Notes: generated by a model not told the origin, from the sequence alone. A DNA stretch of 64,000 bases from Shewanella sediminis HAW-EB3 (GCF_000018025.1 NC_009831.1:1302001-1366000), one strand, 5' to 3'; numbered from the stretch's first letter, positions 36,557 through 47,981 are shown. Made by a program: numbers and translations.

Positions 36557-36895
36557 TCAGTCCATTCGGGTAATAAAGGTTTGCTCGTCATCCACAAAAG
36601 CCACAAAGCCGCCGTGATAGATAAACACCCGACCACGCCCCTCAACTAGACAGGCAAGCTGTGGGTTCAAATCTTCTTCGTTATCCTGGCTTTGAAAAGT
36701 GCCGGTATCGGTGATTACGCCGCTTAGAGTAGGCAAATATCCATAAGTACGCTTGGCTTGATCAATCAGGTTCAATTCGCTGGCGGTAGAGAAGCAAAAG
36801 GGAATCGCACCGGCTTCTTCGATAAATATAGTTTTCAGTTCTTCAAAAGCTGTAATCACCAGCCAGTCGATGCCGTTAACATTATGGATAAACAT
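36557..36895 (-). CDS. Hypothetical protein, 112 aa
   Basis: A soluble protein with no signal peptide or membrane helix and balanced composition. It contains alternating hydrophobic patterns (IDWLVITAFEELKTIF, GRVFIYHGGFVAFVDDEQTFI) that look like a real alpha/beta fold. The frame has no overlap with another gene. The ribosome-binding site is weak. I do not recognise the family and assign no function. It stands alone between the nucleoside hydrolase terminator and the ribokinase fusion gene. Confidence 0.6.
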   Translation of the reverse strand: MFIHNVNGIDWLVITAFEELKTIFIEEAGAIPFCFSTASELNLIDQAKRTYGYLPTLSGVITDTGTFQSQDNEEDLNPQLACLVEGRGRVFIYHGGFVAFVDDEQTFITRMD

Positions 36896-37387
36896 AGAGT
36901 TTCTCGGTAATTCTGATGCGGAGATTTTATCACTATCAGAGGAGAACGTAGTAGAGATTTAGTTGCTAAAGGCGGTAATTCTGTGCCATTTCCGGACATT
37001 CACTAGGCCAACTTGAAACACGTTTTTGTCCAAAAACGAGTTAGTAATCTGATAATGCTCAATGTGATAATGCTCAATCGAAGAGAGAGATAACTCTGGT
37101 GCAAGTGAGCTCGAGGGCTTCGGTTTCATGGATGAAACCGCAGAGCGTATAGGGATATATTCACAGCGTACCGAGAGATTACTTGCACTAAAGCCTGCTG
37201 CAAGCAATAAACACCAATGAAGCTTTGGTTACGAACAAAATAACCAAATAGCAAAACCTGCCCAATGAACCCAATCTAAAAAGATATTTGAAACTTGTTA
37301 TCGGACAAGTAACCAAATCTTTGGTGAGAGTGCGGCAGTGTTATAGCTGAGTGCCATAACACTGCCTGTAATACTATGTAGACCGGC
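36896..37387. other. 492-bp region without a convincing gene
   Basis: It contains a hairpin CGTTTTTG/CAAAAACG (37021-37038), a direct repeat GATAATGCTCAAT (37051-37063 and 37066-37078) and a longer inverted repeat at 37334-37366. Short frames here (for example an 82-codon frame on the minus strand at 36959-37207) are low in complexity and have no good start site. Confidence 0.45.
37334..37366 (-). terminator. Inverted repeat after the ribokinase fusion gene
   Basis: GGCAGTGTTAT and ATAACACTGCC form a perfect 11-bp stem around 11 bases, about 20 bp beyond the stop codon. A T-tract is missing, so it may act with Rho or as an mRNA-stabilising stem. Confidence 0.5.
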
Positions 37388-38599
37388 CTACAGTCGTGAG
37401 GCAACCAGTGCCGCATCGGGCATATTGGCCGCACCTTCACGTTCGACGGCCAGCGATGCGTATGCGTTGGCGTATTTACCGGCGTCGTGGAGGGTTTCCC
37501 CCTTGACGAGTCGGGCGACCAGAGCGCCGTTAAAGGCATCACCAGCACCTGTGGTATCGGTGACGGCACATTTTATAGCTGCAATCTCGATGAAGCGCTC
37601 ATTTTCATACAGAAGAACGCCTTGGGAGCCACGGGTGATGACCACGGTATTAACGCCCATCTGGTTGATCTTCTCGGCTGCCTGTTTGGCGCTGCTTAGA
37701 TCGGTGACCTCGATCCCAGTCATTAACGAGGCTTCGGTCTCGTTTGGCGTGATAACATCCACAAACTCTAACAGCTCTGGTGTCTCATCATGATAAGGCG
37801 CTGGATTGAGCACCACTTTCACCCCATGGTTACGGGCTATCATCATGGATTGCTTGATGGCGTCGATATTGTTCTCGAGTTGTGTCAGAAATAGATTTGC
37901 GCCGACAATATGTTGCTCGGCTTGTAAGATCTCATCTTGAGTGATTTCGGTGTTGGCACCCGAATGCACGGCTATCATATTTTCGCCTGTCTGTTCACAG
38001 ACATAGATAAGTGCATTCCCCGTCGGCGAGGTCTCAGATTCCACGATAATCGTATTATCTATTCCTGTGCCGGCGAGGTGTTCTTTGGCAAAGTGGCTGA
38101 ATTGATCTTTGCCTATCTTAGTCATGAAGGTGACGTTAGCCCCGGACTTAGCCGCTGCATAGGCCTGGTTTGCTCCCTTGCCGCCCGCGCCGATATTATT
38201 ACTCAGCGAATGCAGTGTCTCGCCGGGCTGCGGGAAACGCTCCAATTTGGCGACGATGTCGACGTTAAAGGAACCGAGTATAAAAATCTTATTTTTCATC
38301 TTGCTGACCCCATCGTTTATGAGGCTCTGGGTCATAAGATTTGATAAAGAGCTGCTGGCAGTTAACTGAGACAGTAAGCTATCCAGACAATATTTATCGG
38401 CATCGAATTCAGCAGAACCTTGTACACCGCCATGAGTCCTTATCACTTGCTTTTCCTGTTCCAGATGCACCAGATCACAACGAATGGTCTTTGGCGTCAC
38501 CTGAAGCAACTTGGCTAATTGCGCATTTGATAAGGTTTTATGTTCGCTGAGCAGCTTTAAGATAACTGTCAGTCTTTCATTTCGGCTTAGTTTGTTCAT
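37388..38599 (-). CDS. DeoR-type helix-turn-helix fused to ribokinase
   Basis: Single frame of 403 aa. Residues 1-60 are a DeoR-family winged helix (RNERLTVILKLLSEHK, NAQLAKLLQVTPKTIRCDLVHLE, then VIRTHGGV). Residues 101-403 are a complete PfkB ribokinase: KIFILGSFNVDIVAKLERFPQPGET, GGKGANQAYAAAKSG, and the anion-hole/catalytic TTGAGDAFNGALVARL. A Met at residue 101 (ATG 38297-38299) has GGGG nine bases upstream and could start a separate kinase. The protein may regulate its own ribose pathway while phosphorylating ribose. The adjacent nucleoside hydrolase would provide ribose. Confidence 0.9.
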   Translation of the reverse strand: MNKLSRNERLTVILKLLSEHKTLSNAQLAKLLQVTPKTIRCDLVHLEQEKQVIRTHGGVQGSAEFDADKYCLDSLLSQLTASSSLSNLMTQSLINDGVSKMKNKIFILGSFNVDIVAKLERFPQPGETLHSLSNNIGAGGKGANQAYAAAKSGANVTFMTKIGKDQFSHFAKEHLAGTGIDNTIIVESETSPTGNALIYVCEQTGENMIAVHSGANTEITQDEILQAEQHIVGANLFLTQLENNIDAIKQSMMIARNHGVKVVLNPAPYHDETPELLEFVDVITPNETEASLMTGIEVTDLSSAKQAAEKINQMGVNTVVITRGSQGVLLYENERFIEIAAIKCAVTDTTGAGDAFNGALVARLVKGETLHDAGKYANAYASLAVEREGAANMPDAALVASRL

Positions 38600-38762
38600 A
38601 GGATCGAATATACGTGTAGAGTTTCGCTGTGGCTGTGATTAAGATGAAAGCTTAGCATGTAAAACGCACCACTTGGTTCGTTTTATCATGCAATTCCTTT
38701 CTTCTGTTTAGCAGTTTGCATTCAGTGGGCTTATACCGATTGGTATTATCAATATTTACAGG

Positions 38763-38790
38763 CAAAAAAAAGGCGCATCGTTCGATGCGC
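38763..38790 (-). terminator. Terminator of gltBD
   Basis: GCGCATCG/CGATGCGC forms a perfect 8-bp stem with a 2-base loop; on the minus strand it is followed by CC and then eight T residues. Confidence 0.9.
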
Positions 38791-38856
38791 TAAAATCACA
38801 AGTAAAAGGGTTGTAGAACTATTCTCGAAATTAATCTTCTAAATTTAGCTTCGAAA

Positions 38857-40272
<1,416 letters not shown>

Positions 40273-43200
40273 TTACCCCGCTATCACTTTGAGTTCAGGT
40301 TGTGATTGCTCGAGCCTTAGTAGATCTGAGACTGGAACGCTTTTAGGTTTGACCAATACGAAGCAGTCGAGCCAATATTCAAAATCGGTTAACAGCATCT
40401 TGGCGTGTTCACTGCCGGTTTCGGCAACATGCTCCTCGATCAAGGCTTTCAGGTGCTGCTGATGTATGGGGGACTCTAACTTCTGAGTATCCACCAGTTC
40501 AGTATTGACCCGGCGATTGAATCGTCCGAATCGGTCAAACACATAGGCAAAACCACCAGTCATACCTGCACCAAAGTTAACGCCGGTTTTACCCAGAACG
40601 AGGACAATACCACCGGTCATATATTCACAACCGTTGTCGCCGAGTCCTTCAACAACTGCTGTTGCTCCCGAGTTTCTTACTCCGAAGCGTTCACCGGCGA
40701 TGCCGGCTGCGAACATCTTACCGCCCGATGCTCCGTAGAGGCAGGTATTGCCGATAATGGAGGAGCGTTCGCTCTGGAAGGTGCTGCCCAATGGAGGATG
40801 GATGGTGATCTTACCGCCAGACATGCCTTTACCGACATAGTCGTTGCCATCACCACAGAGGGTAAGCTCGAGGCCGGGGCTGTTCCATACACCGAAGCTT
40901 TGTCCGGCGCTCCCATTAAACTTCAGCTTGATGGGAGCCTTAGCACCCTCCTTGCCCACTGTTTTCGCGATAAAGCCTGAAAGTGCTGCGCCAACCGAGC
41001 GGTCAGTGTTGTTGATATCAAACCTTGCATCAATAGAGAGCCCCTGTTCTACAGCCTCTCTGGTTTTTTCAAGGATCTTGATGTTTAATTTGCCAGGATC
41101 CGATGGCGGGTTTATCTCCTGCCAGGTACGAGCCGAACCCTCTCGGATTTTCGGAGTGTATAAGATCGGGCTGAGATCCAGTCCCTGTTGTTTAAGGGTA
41201 TCGCCATCGAGTGCCGCTAACCATTCGCTTCGACCCACGAGATCTTCAAATTGTGTCACACCCAGTGCGGCCATCCACTCTCTGATCTCTTCGGCAACGA
41301 ACTCGAAGTAGGTCATGACGCGCTCGGGCAGACCATGATAGTGCTCATTTCTAAGCTTTTCATTTTGAGTTGCCACACCGGTTGCACAGTTGTTCAGGTG
41401 ACAAATTCGCAGGTACTTACAACCCAGCGCTATCATCGGAACCGTACCGAAACCAAAGCTTTCCGCTCCTAACAGCGCAGCCTTGATCACGTCTTGACCG
41501 GTTTTTAATCCGCCATCGACCTGAAGTCGGATCTTATGGCGAAGGCCATTTTTAACCAGAGATTGATGAACCTCTGCAAGGCCCAGCTCCCACGGGCTAC
41601 CGGCATATTTAACCGATGTAATCGGGCTGGCACCTGTACCACCATCATAACCTGAGATGGTAATCATATCGGCATAAGCCTTGGCTACACCGGTTGCTAT
41701 GGTGCCGACCCCCGGTTCAGATACCAGTTTGACCGAGATGAGTGCCTTGGGGTTAATCTGTTTGAGATCGAAGATAAGCTGCGCCAGATCTTCAATCGAA
41801 TAGATATCATGATGTGGAGGCGGCGAAATCAGCGTGACTCCGGGACGGGCATTACGCAGCGCTGCAATTTCAACGCTGACCTTATGTCCGGGAAGTTGTC
41901 CGCCCTCTCCAGGCTTAGCGCCTTGTGCCACCTTAATCTGCAGAACTTCGGCGTTCATCAGATAGTGAGCGGTAACGCCGAATCTGCCTGATGCGATTTG
42001 TTTAATTGCTGAGTTTCGTTCTGAGTTGAAACGGGCCGGGTCTTCTCCGCCTTCGCCTGAATTGGAGCGGCCTCCCAGGCGGTTCATGGCTACAGCCAGG
42101 GCTTCATGGGCTTCGGGGCTCAGTGCACCAATACTCATGGCTGCGCTATCGAATCTGGGATAGAGCGTATCGGCTGACTCGACGGTATCAAGCTCAACCG
42201 CGTCCAATTTCCCATTTATCTCGATGAGATCTCGTAGTGTCGCAACGGGTCTGTTATCGACCAGCTCGGTAAATCGTTTATAGGCCGGATAATCTCTCTC
42301 TTTCAGACAAGCTTGCAGGGTGTTGACGACATCAGGATTAAAGCAGTGGTATTCACCACCCTCAACATATTTCAGTAAACCACCCTGGCTCAATGGTTGA
42401 TGCGCCCTGAATGCGTGCTTATGAAGCAGTACCTGATCTTGTTCGAGTAGTTCAAAGCTCGCACCTTCGATACGGCTTACTACGCCATTGAAGCACAAAT
42501 CGACCACATTCGACGCCAGACCGATAGCCTCAAATTGTTGACAGCATCGATAGGAGCCGACAGTGCTGATCCCCATCTTAGACATGATCTTTCTCAGGCC
42601 CTTGTCGATACCATGGCGGAAGTTGAGCAATAGATGACTCGTTTGTGAGACATTATTGAGTTTAGCGAGAGCCGAGATGGACTCATAGGCCAAATAGGGG
42701 TAGACCGCCGTGGCGCCGAAGCCTAATAACACAGCAAAATGATGAGGGTCACGAGCCGAAGCCGTTTCTACTATGATGTTGGTGTCGCAGCGCAGGCTCT
42801 TATTGACCAGAACATGTTGAACCGCACCAACGGCCATGGCCGCAGGGACTACTTGCTTAGAATCTGCCGTGGCTCTGTCTGATAATATCAGTAGAGTCGT
42901 GCCTGTGCGGGCTAGTCTTTCCGCTTCATCACAGATGCGTTTAACCGCATTTTCAAGCCCTTCGTCTAAGTCGTAGTTAAGATCTACTGTATTTGCTCGA
43001 TAGTAGGTCGAGTCCAGTGCCATTAACTGGTTGAAGTCGCTAAAAAGCAATACCGGCGAGTTAAACATAACCCGATATGCATGACCCGTAGTCTCATTGA
43101 ATAGATTCTGCTCGCGCCCGACACAGGTCGAGAGAGACATTACATGTTTCTCTCTGAGTGGATCGATAGGCGGATTAGTGACCTGGGCAAATTTCTGTCT

Positions 43201-44721
43201 GAAATAGTCATAGATGGTACGGGACTTCTTAGACAGCACGGCCATAGGGGTGTCGTCACCCATGGAGCCTGTCGCCTCTTCACCTTTTTGAGCGAGAACC
43301 CAGATAACTTGCTCGAGCTCTTCACGTGAGTAACCGAAATGCTTCTGATATTGCAGCAGTTGAGCGTCGGTGAATTCACATACTCCCTGCTCCTCATTAG
43401 GCATCTCTTCGGCCGGGGTTAACGTCCGGCTATTTTTGGCCATCCACTCTTTGTATGGGTGACGGCGCTTGAGATCGTTATCAATCTCAAACGAAGAGTA
43501 GAGCTGACCGTTCAGGGTGTCGAGTACCAGAAGCTCACCGGGGCCAACACGACCCTTCTCAACGACTTCATCGGGGGCATAATCCCAGATCCCCACTTCG
43601 GAGGCCAGGGTGAGTATTCTGTCTTTGGTGATCACATAGCGCGATGGGCGCAAACCATTTCGATCGACAGCGCAGGCCGCATGCCTGCCGTTTGTCATCA
43701 CGATGCCGGCGGGTCCGTCCCAAGGCTCCATATGCATGGAGTTGAAATCGTAGAAGGCTTTGAGCTCTTCATCCATCTCCGGATTACTCTGCCATGCTGG
43801 TGGTATTAACAGGCGCATGGCTCGATATAGATCCATGCCGCCGGCCAACAGCATCTCAAGCATGTTATCGAGTGATGAGGAGTCGGAGCCAGTTTCGTTT
43901 ACGAAAGGAGCGGCTTGCTGCAGATCGGGCAGTAGAGGGGCGTTAAACTTATATGCACGAGCACGTGCCCACTGTCTGTTACCTGTAATTGTGTTTATCT
44001 CACCATTATGGGCCAGATATCTGAAGGGTTGTGCCAGTGGCCACTTAGGTGATGTATTGGTAGAAAATCTTTGATGGAAAAGACAGATAGAGCTCTGGAG
44101 CCTGATATCGGCAAGATCCAGATAGAATTCGGGGAGGTCGACAGGCATCATTAAGCCTTTATAGACAATGACCTGTCCAGATAAGCTGGCAACATAAAAA
44201 TCTTTATCATGGGGCAGTTGTTGCTCTAAACGGCGTCTGGCCATATAGAGGCGACGTTCGAGATCTTTCTCTCGCCAGCCAATGGGAGCATTAATGAGTA
44301 CCTGAAAAATCTGTGGCTGACTCTTCTTTCCTATCGGTCCAAGTACATCGGGATTAACGGGTACCTTTCTCCATCCTGCAACGCTTAGGGTCTCTTTTTC
44401 TAATTCTCGTTCTAATAAGAGTTTAGCTTCATTGGCGAGTTGCTCATCCTGGCTGAGGAAAAACATACCGACAGCAAATTTACGGCTCAGGTGCCAATCG
44501 TTTTCGGCTGCAATGGCTTCGAAGAATTTTATCGGAAGTTGCATAAGCAGACCGCAGCCGTCACCCGTACGCCCATCGGCGGCGATGCCACCACGATGCT
44601 TCATGCGATCCAGGCCATGTATTGCTGTTCTTACTATTCGATGGCTTGGTTCACCGTCCATTTGGGCTATCAGACCAAAACCGCAATTATCCCGCTCGAA
44701 ACTGGGGTGATATAAGCTCAT
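40273..44721 (-). CDS. gltB: Glutamate synthase large subunit
   Basis: Alpha subunit of NADPH-GOGAT, 1482 aa, making two glutamates from glutamine and 2-oxoglutarate. An N-terminal glutaminase domain begins DNCGFGLIAQMDGEPSHRIV; Cys13 becomes the N-terminal nucleophile after removal of a short 12-residue propeptide. The central domain and the FMN/Fe-S synthase domain (LSPEAHEALAVAMNRLGGRSNSGEGGEDP, GGTGASP, Cys cluster CKYLRICHLNNCATGVATQ) follow. A C-terminal GXGXG beta-helix domain ends it. It is the first gene of gltBD, with a 495-bp upstream region shared with the divergent radical SAM gene. Confidence 0.98.
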   Translation of the reverse strand: MSLYHPSFERDNCGFGLIAQMDGEPSHRIVRTAIHGLDRMKHRGGIAADGRTGDGCGLLMQLPIKFFEAIAAENDWHLSRKFAVGMFFLSQDEQLANEAKLLLERELEKETLSVAGWRKVPVNPDVLGPIGKKSQPQIFQVLINAPIGWREKDLERRLYMARRRLEQQLPHDKDFYVASLSGQVIVYKGLMMPVDLPEFYLDLADIRLQSSICLFHQRFSTNTSPKWPLAQPFRYLAHNGEINTITGNRQWARARAYKFNAPLLPDLQQAAPFVNETGSDSSSLDNMLEMLLAGGMDLYRAMRLLIPPAWQSNPEMDEELKAFYDFNSMHMEPWDGPAGIVMTNGRHAACAVDRNGLRPSRYVITKDRILTLASEVGIWDYAPDEVVEKGRVGPGELLVLDTLNGQLYSSFEIDNDLKRRHPYKEWMAKNSRTLTPAEEMPNEEQGVCEFTDAQLLQYQKHFGYSREELEQVIWVLAQKGEEATGSMGDDTPMAVLSKKSRTIYDYFRQKFAQVTNPPIDPLREKHVMSLSTCVGREQNLFNETTGHAYRVMFNSPVLLFSDFNQLMALDSTYYRANTVDLNYDLDEGLENAVKRICDEAERLARTGTTLLILSDRATADSKQVVPAAMAVGAVQHVLVNKSLRCDTNIIVETASARDPHHFAVLLGFGATAVYPYLAYESISALAKLNNVSQTSHLLLNFRHGIDKGLRKIMSKMGISTVGSYRCCQQFEAIGLASNVVDLCFNGVVSRIEGASFELLEQDQVLLHKHAFRAHQPLSQGGLLKYVEGGEYHCFNPDVVNTLQACLKERDYPAYKRFTELVDNRPVATLRDLIEINGKLDAVELDTVESADTLYPRFDSAAMSIGALSPEAHEALAVAMNRLGGRSNSGEGGEDPARFNSERNSAIKQIASGRFGVTAHYLMNAEVLQIKVAQGAKPGEGGQLPGHKVSVEIAALRNARPGVTLISPPPHHDIYSIEDLAQLIFDLKQINPKALISVKLVSEPGVGTIATGVAKAYADMITISGYDGGTGASPITSVKYAGSPWELGLAEVHQSLVKNGLRHKIRLQVDGGLKTGQDVIKAALLGAESFGFGTVPMIALGCKYLRICHLNNCATGVATQNEKLRNEHYHGLPERVMTYFEFVAEEIREWMAALGVTQFEDLVGRSEWLAALDGDTLKQQGLDLSPILYTPKIREGSARTWQEINPPSDPGKLNIKILEKTREAVEQGLSIDARFDINNTDRSVGAALSGFIAKTVGKEGAKAPIKLKFNGSAGQSFGVWNSPGLELTLCGDGNDYVGKGMSGGKITIHPPLGSTFQSERSSIIGNTCLYGASGGKMFAAGIAGERFGVRNSGATAVVEGLGDNGCEYMTGGIVLVLGKTGVNFGAGMTGGFAYVFDRFGRFNRRVNTELVDTQKLESPIHQQHLKALIEEHVAETGSEHAKMLLTDFEYWLDCFVLVKPKSVPVSDLLRLEQSQPELKVIAG

Positions 44722-45216
44722 ACAAAAACTCCCTAAAACTTTAACTAAATACTACTCGGGGTTAATTAGTATAGATATTCACCCGAACGATCCAAATTAC
44801 CGCCAGAATGGGAAAAGGTCAAACCAAAAGATTGCATAAAATTTGAGTGGTTTATGCCGTTTAATACGTAAGATTTAGCGGTTGACGTTTACGTAAACTG
44901 TTAAATTGGTTGTATAACGTTATGAATAAAAAGAATTTTAGAAAGTTGGTACGCGCCAGTTTACGAAGTTGTAACAAGTTTGATGTTTAATTTATTTTTA
45001 GGAAAGTGATTTTTTTTGCACGTACAGTGAATGTTTTTGTGATTTAGAGTGTGAGTAGTTATGCGTTGTAAGTGAGTTTTGTTTGGTTTTTATTATAAGT
45101 TAGTACTGGATCACGTTATTTCTTCCTATTCGGGTATAGGTGAGATAATCCACAATCTTTGATATGACTCGAGGTTTCCGAATGGTAAATAGATTAGAAT
45201 AGTGTAATTAAATGGT
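44722..45216. other. 495-bp divergent promoter region of gltB and the radical SAM gene
   Basis: Very AT-rich, noncoding on both strands. A perfect 12-bp palindrome GTTTACGTAAAC lies at 44887-44898, about 165 bp upstream of gltB, and may be a regulator site. I could not assign promoter boxes. Confidence 0.45.
44887..44898. promoter_or_regulatory. Perfect 12-bp palindrome upstream of gltB
   Basis: GTTTACGTAAAC in an AT-rich divergent promoter region. It could be an operator for gltB control; the cognate protein is not identifiable from this sequence alone. Confidence 0.3.
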
Positions 45217-46158
45217 GTGAGTGAGTGCTTTGTGGGTTTGGATCAGTACGTATATACATTTGGTGTTTTTTGTAAGAATCAATTTGGTGAAAGACTAAGA
45301 AAGTTAACCATAGATGCCAAGTTTACCTGTCCAAACAGAGATGGCACCTTGGGCAAGGGGGGCTGTACCTATTGTAATGTTGCCTCTTTTAACCACGAAC
45401 ATGGCACTGAGCTATCAATTCAAGAGCAGCTTGATCAAGGCCGAGAAAGGGTTGCAGGAAGATCTTCTAAATATATCGCTTATTTTCAAGCGTATACCAG
45501 TACCTACGATGAATACCGAGTATTGAAAACTAAATACGATGAAGCGATTAAAGATCCTGACATCGTAGGACTTTGTGTAGGCACCAGGCCGGACTGTGTT
45601 TCCGATGATGTGATTGAGTTACTGGCATCATATCAAGACAGAGGCATAGAGGTGTGGTTGGAGCTTGGCCTGCAATCGGCAAAAGACAAAACACTTAAAC
45701 GTATCAATAGAGGCCATCTCATGGCTGATTATATTGATACCGTCACGCGAGCTCGCGCACGTGGTATTAAGGTCTGTACTCATCTTATTCTTGGCCTACC
45801 CGACGAAGAGCATCAGGATTACCTGAATAGTTTAAACGCCGTTTTGGCGGCAGGCGTAGATGGGTTAAAGCTGCATCCGCTGCATATTGTCGAAGGCAGT
45901 ACCATGGCAAAAGCATGGCGCAACGACAGGATGAAACTGCTAACGGTGGAAGAGTATGCTTACAGCGTTGGTGAGATGATCCGTCACACTCCAAAAGATA
46001 TTATTTTTCATAGGGTAACAGCCTATGCAAAGAAGCCTATGTTACTTGCTCCCGATTGGTGTGCCTTTCGCTGGAATGGCCTTGTAGCCATTGTGAATGA
46101 TCTGAAAGCCAAGGGTGAGCAAGGAAGCTATTTGATTTCTAAGCTAAAAGTTGAATAA
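45217..46158 (+). CDS. YhcC-type radical SAM protein (TIGR01212 family)
   Basis: Radical SAM enzyme of 313 aa. The cluster-binding cysteines lie in KFTCPNRDGTLGKGGCTYCNVASF. Later segments are IAYFQAYTSTY, GLCVGTRPDCV, VWLELGLQSAKDKTLKRINRGH, THLILGLPDE and GLKLHPLHIVEGSTM, all typical of YhcC. The exact reaction of the family is not established to my knowledge. The start is uncertain: GTG at 45217 is used, but GTG at 45232 and TTG at 45238 are equally possible and no site has a strong ribosome-binding sequence. It is divergent from gltB and precedes hptA. Confidence 0.92.
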   Translation: MSECFVGLDQYVYTFGVFCKNQFGERLRKLTIDAKFTCPNRDGTLGKGGCTYCNVASFNHEHGTELSIQEQLDQGRERVAGRSSKYIAYFQAYTSTYDEYRVLKTKYDEAIKDPDIVGLCVGTRPDCVSDDVIELLASYQDRGIEVWLELGLQSAKDKTLKRINRGHLMADYIDTVTRARARGIKVCTHLILGLPDEEHQDYLNSLNAVLAAGVDGLKLHPLHIVEGSTMAKAWRNDRMKLLTVEEYAYSVGEMIRHTPKDIIFHRVTAYAKKPMLLAPDWCAFRWNGLVAIVNDLKAKGEQGSYLISKLKVE

Positions 46159-46332
46159 GGTATTCAATTAGGCTAATTAAATAGCAGATTTGATTAAACA
46201 TTAGTTAAAAGATGGTTAAAAAATGATGGTTTTCACTGACATATTGCTCAATTAGTTGCGCCAGCAATTATAGCGGGTATTATGTGGTAAATTAGTCTTT
46301 AAACAGTCAAAATTTTTGAGAGGTGCCTTAAT

Positions 46333-46698
46333 ATGGCCACAGCTGAGATTGAATCAATATTGGATCTTAATACACTAGAGCAGTACTGCAGTGCTATTGG
46401 TGCGGGCACTTTGCTAAAGAGTGTCGTCTTATTTGAGCAGCTAATGCCGGAATATGTAGGAAACTTAGTTAATGCTAAGGAAGCTCAAGACAAAGATACT
46501 TTATGCTCCGAGGCTCATAAGTTTAAAGGTGCCGCAGGTTCTGTTGGTCTGAAGCGAATTCAACAATTTGCTCAACTTCTTCAGCACGGTGAAGATGCTG
46601 CCTGGGCAAGCGAGCACGATACTTGGTTACAAGCTATTGTTGATAACGCGAATCAAGATTTGGCCGAACTTAAGCAATATCTTGAATCTAAAGTTTAA
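46333..46698 (+). CDS. hptA: Histidine phosphotransfer (HPt) protein of the Arc system
   Basis: Small soluble HPt protein of 121 aa. The phospho-accepting His62 is in SEAHKFKGAAGSVGL, the classic HxxKGxxxxxG pattern, within a four-helix bundle. From memory, Shewanella has an atypical Arc pathway in which the ArcB HPt domain is a separate protein, HptA, encoded beside oxyR, passing phosphate to ArcA. Position and size here match that. A strong terminator follows, so it is transcribed on its own or from the radical SAM gene. Confidence 0.9.
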   Translation: MATAEIESILDLNTLEQYCSAIGAGTLLKSVVLFEQLMPEYVGNLVNAKEAQDKDTLCSEAHKFKGAAGSVGLKRIQQFAQLLQHGEDAAWASEHDTWLQAIVDNANQDLAELKQYLESKV

Positions 46699-47005
46699 AG
46701 CCTGATCCCATATTCTCTTCTATATTTCTTGCTAGATTTTTTACTAGAGAATGAGAAGTAAAGAGAAGTGATAAAGCGCTAATGAAACCGAGTTTCATTA
46801 GCGCTTTTTATTGCCCCCCATTCATTCCAATACCAGTGCACCGTCTTCTGTGTTGAATTTTATCCTCACCATCATTGAGTCGTCGTTTATTGTTTTATTT
46901 AGGCAAATATCACATTATCAACTCTTAATCGAATCCTAACCTCCTCATTTTGTGGTAGAGTTGAATAGAATATTTTGATGACAATTACTGTTGGTAATCG
47001 ATTTT
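46699..47005. other. 307-bp hptA-oxyR intergenic region
   Basis: It contains the hptA terminator (46773-46813) and then an AT-rich stretch that must hold the oxyR promoter. No gene or further repeat seen. Confidence 0.5.
46773..46813 (+). terminator. Terminator of hptA
   Basis: A perfect 16-bp stem AAAGCGCTAATGAAAC/GTTTCATTAGCGCTTT with a 3-base loop, followed by a T-rich tract. Confidence 0.93.
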
Positions 47006-47917
47006 ATGAAACACTTGCCTAGTTTAAAAAACCTCTTTTATTTGGTTAACTTACATCACGAGCAGAACTTTAATCGGGCTGCAAAAATATGCCATGTGAG
47101 TCAATCGACACTCTCTAGTGGCATTCAAAATCTGGAAGAGCAGCTAGGGCACCAGTTAATTGAACGAGACCATAAGTCCTTCATTTTTACGGCGATTGGT
47201 GAAGAAGTTGTTCAAAGGTCGAGAAAGTTACTCACCGATGTCGATGATCTCGTCGAGTTAGTGAAGCACCAGGGAGAGCCGATGACCGGGGATATCCGTC
47301 TGGGTTGTATTCCTACTATTGCGCCATTTCTATTGAGTCGGGTTGTCAAACATTGCCAAAAGAGTTATCCGGATCTGACTCTTTTTTTGAAGGAGGACAC
47401 GACCGAACGCCTGCTCGATGCCCTAGGTAAAGGGGAGTTGGATCTACTGCTTCTGGCTCTTCCCGTCGACACGAGTGGTTATCACAGCATGAAGGTCGGC
47501 ATCGATCCGTTTAAACTTGTGGTACATGAAGAGTTAGCGGATGAGCTTCATGAGCCTTTAGACTTCAACTCTTTCCCTGACGAGAGTATCTTTCTCCTTC
47601 AAGCCGAACATTGTATTACCGGTCATGCAATAACAGCCTGCCAGCTGGGTGATAGTGCCAAGGTTAATCCATTTGCCGCGACAAGCCTGCATACTTTAGT
47701 GCAGATGGTAAATAGCAAGTTGGGTACTACTTTTCTGCCACAGATGGCCATCGATGCCGGCATATTAAATGACACAGAGTTAAGTGTCATGCAACCTCCG
47801 GGTGATGCCCCATATAGAGATATTGGTCTGGTTTGGCGACAGACCTCCAGCCGTATTTTAACCTTCAGAACGTTAGGTTTAGCGATTCAAAATCTGTTGG
47901 AAGGAAGGGAAGAGTAG
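47006..47917 (+). CDS. oxyR: Peroxide-sensing LysR regulator OxyR
   Basis: LysR-type transcription factor of 303 aa. Its helix-turn-helix lies in NFNRAAKICHVSQSTLSSGIQNLEEQLG. The two redox cysteines are Cys203 and Cys212 in HCITGHAITACQLGDSAKV, with the same nine-residue spacing as Cys199/Cys208 of E. coli OxyR. It then has FAATSLHTLVQMV as in OxyR. I place the start at ATG 47006; a TTG 15 bases upstream is in frame but less likely. OxyR forms a disulfide on peroxide and controls catalase and other genes. In Shewanella it lies between hptA and the adenylate cyclase gene, as here. Confidence 0.95.
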   Translation: MKHLPSLKNLFYLVNLHHEQNFNRAAKICHVSQSTLSSGIQNLEEQLGHQLIERDHKSFIFTAIGEEVVQRSRKLLTDVDDLVELVKHQGEPMTGDIRLGCIPTIAPFLLSRVVKHCQKSYPDLTLFLKEDTTERLLDALGKGELDLLLLALPVDTSGYHSMKVGIDPFKLVVHEELADELHEPLDFNSFPDESIFLLQAEHCITGHAITACQLGDSAKVNPFAATSLHTLVQMVNSKLGTTFLPQMAIDAGILNDTELSVMQPPGDAPYRDIGLVWRQTSSRILTFRTLGLAIQNLLEGREE

Positions 47918-47929
47918 CCTAAGAAAGTT

Positions 47930-47966
47930 GCTGTCAGTAATTATTGGATCACTGACAGCTTTTTTA
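47930..47966 (+). terminator. Terminator of oxyR
   Basis: GCTGTCAGT and ACTGACAGC form a 9-bp stem around 12 bases, followed by seven consecutive T residues. Confidence 0.9.
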
Positions 47967-47981
47967 TTCTCTCTTAAACAG

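Noticed and set aside
36959..37207. 82-codon minus-strand frame
   Set aside because: Low-complexity, includes the GATAATGCTCAAT direct repeat and a hairpin, and lacks a ribosome-binding site.
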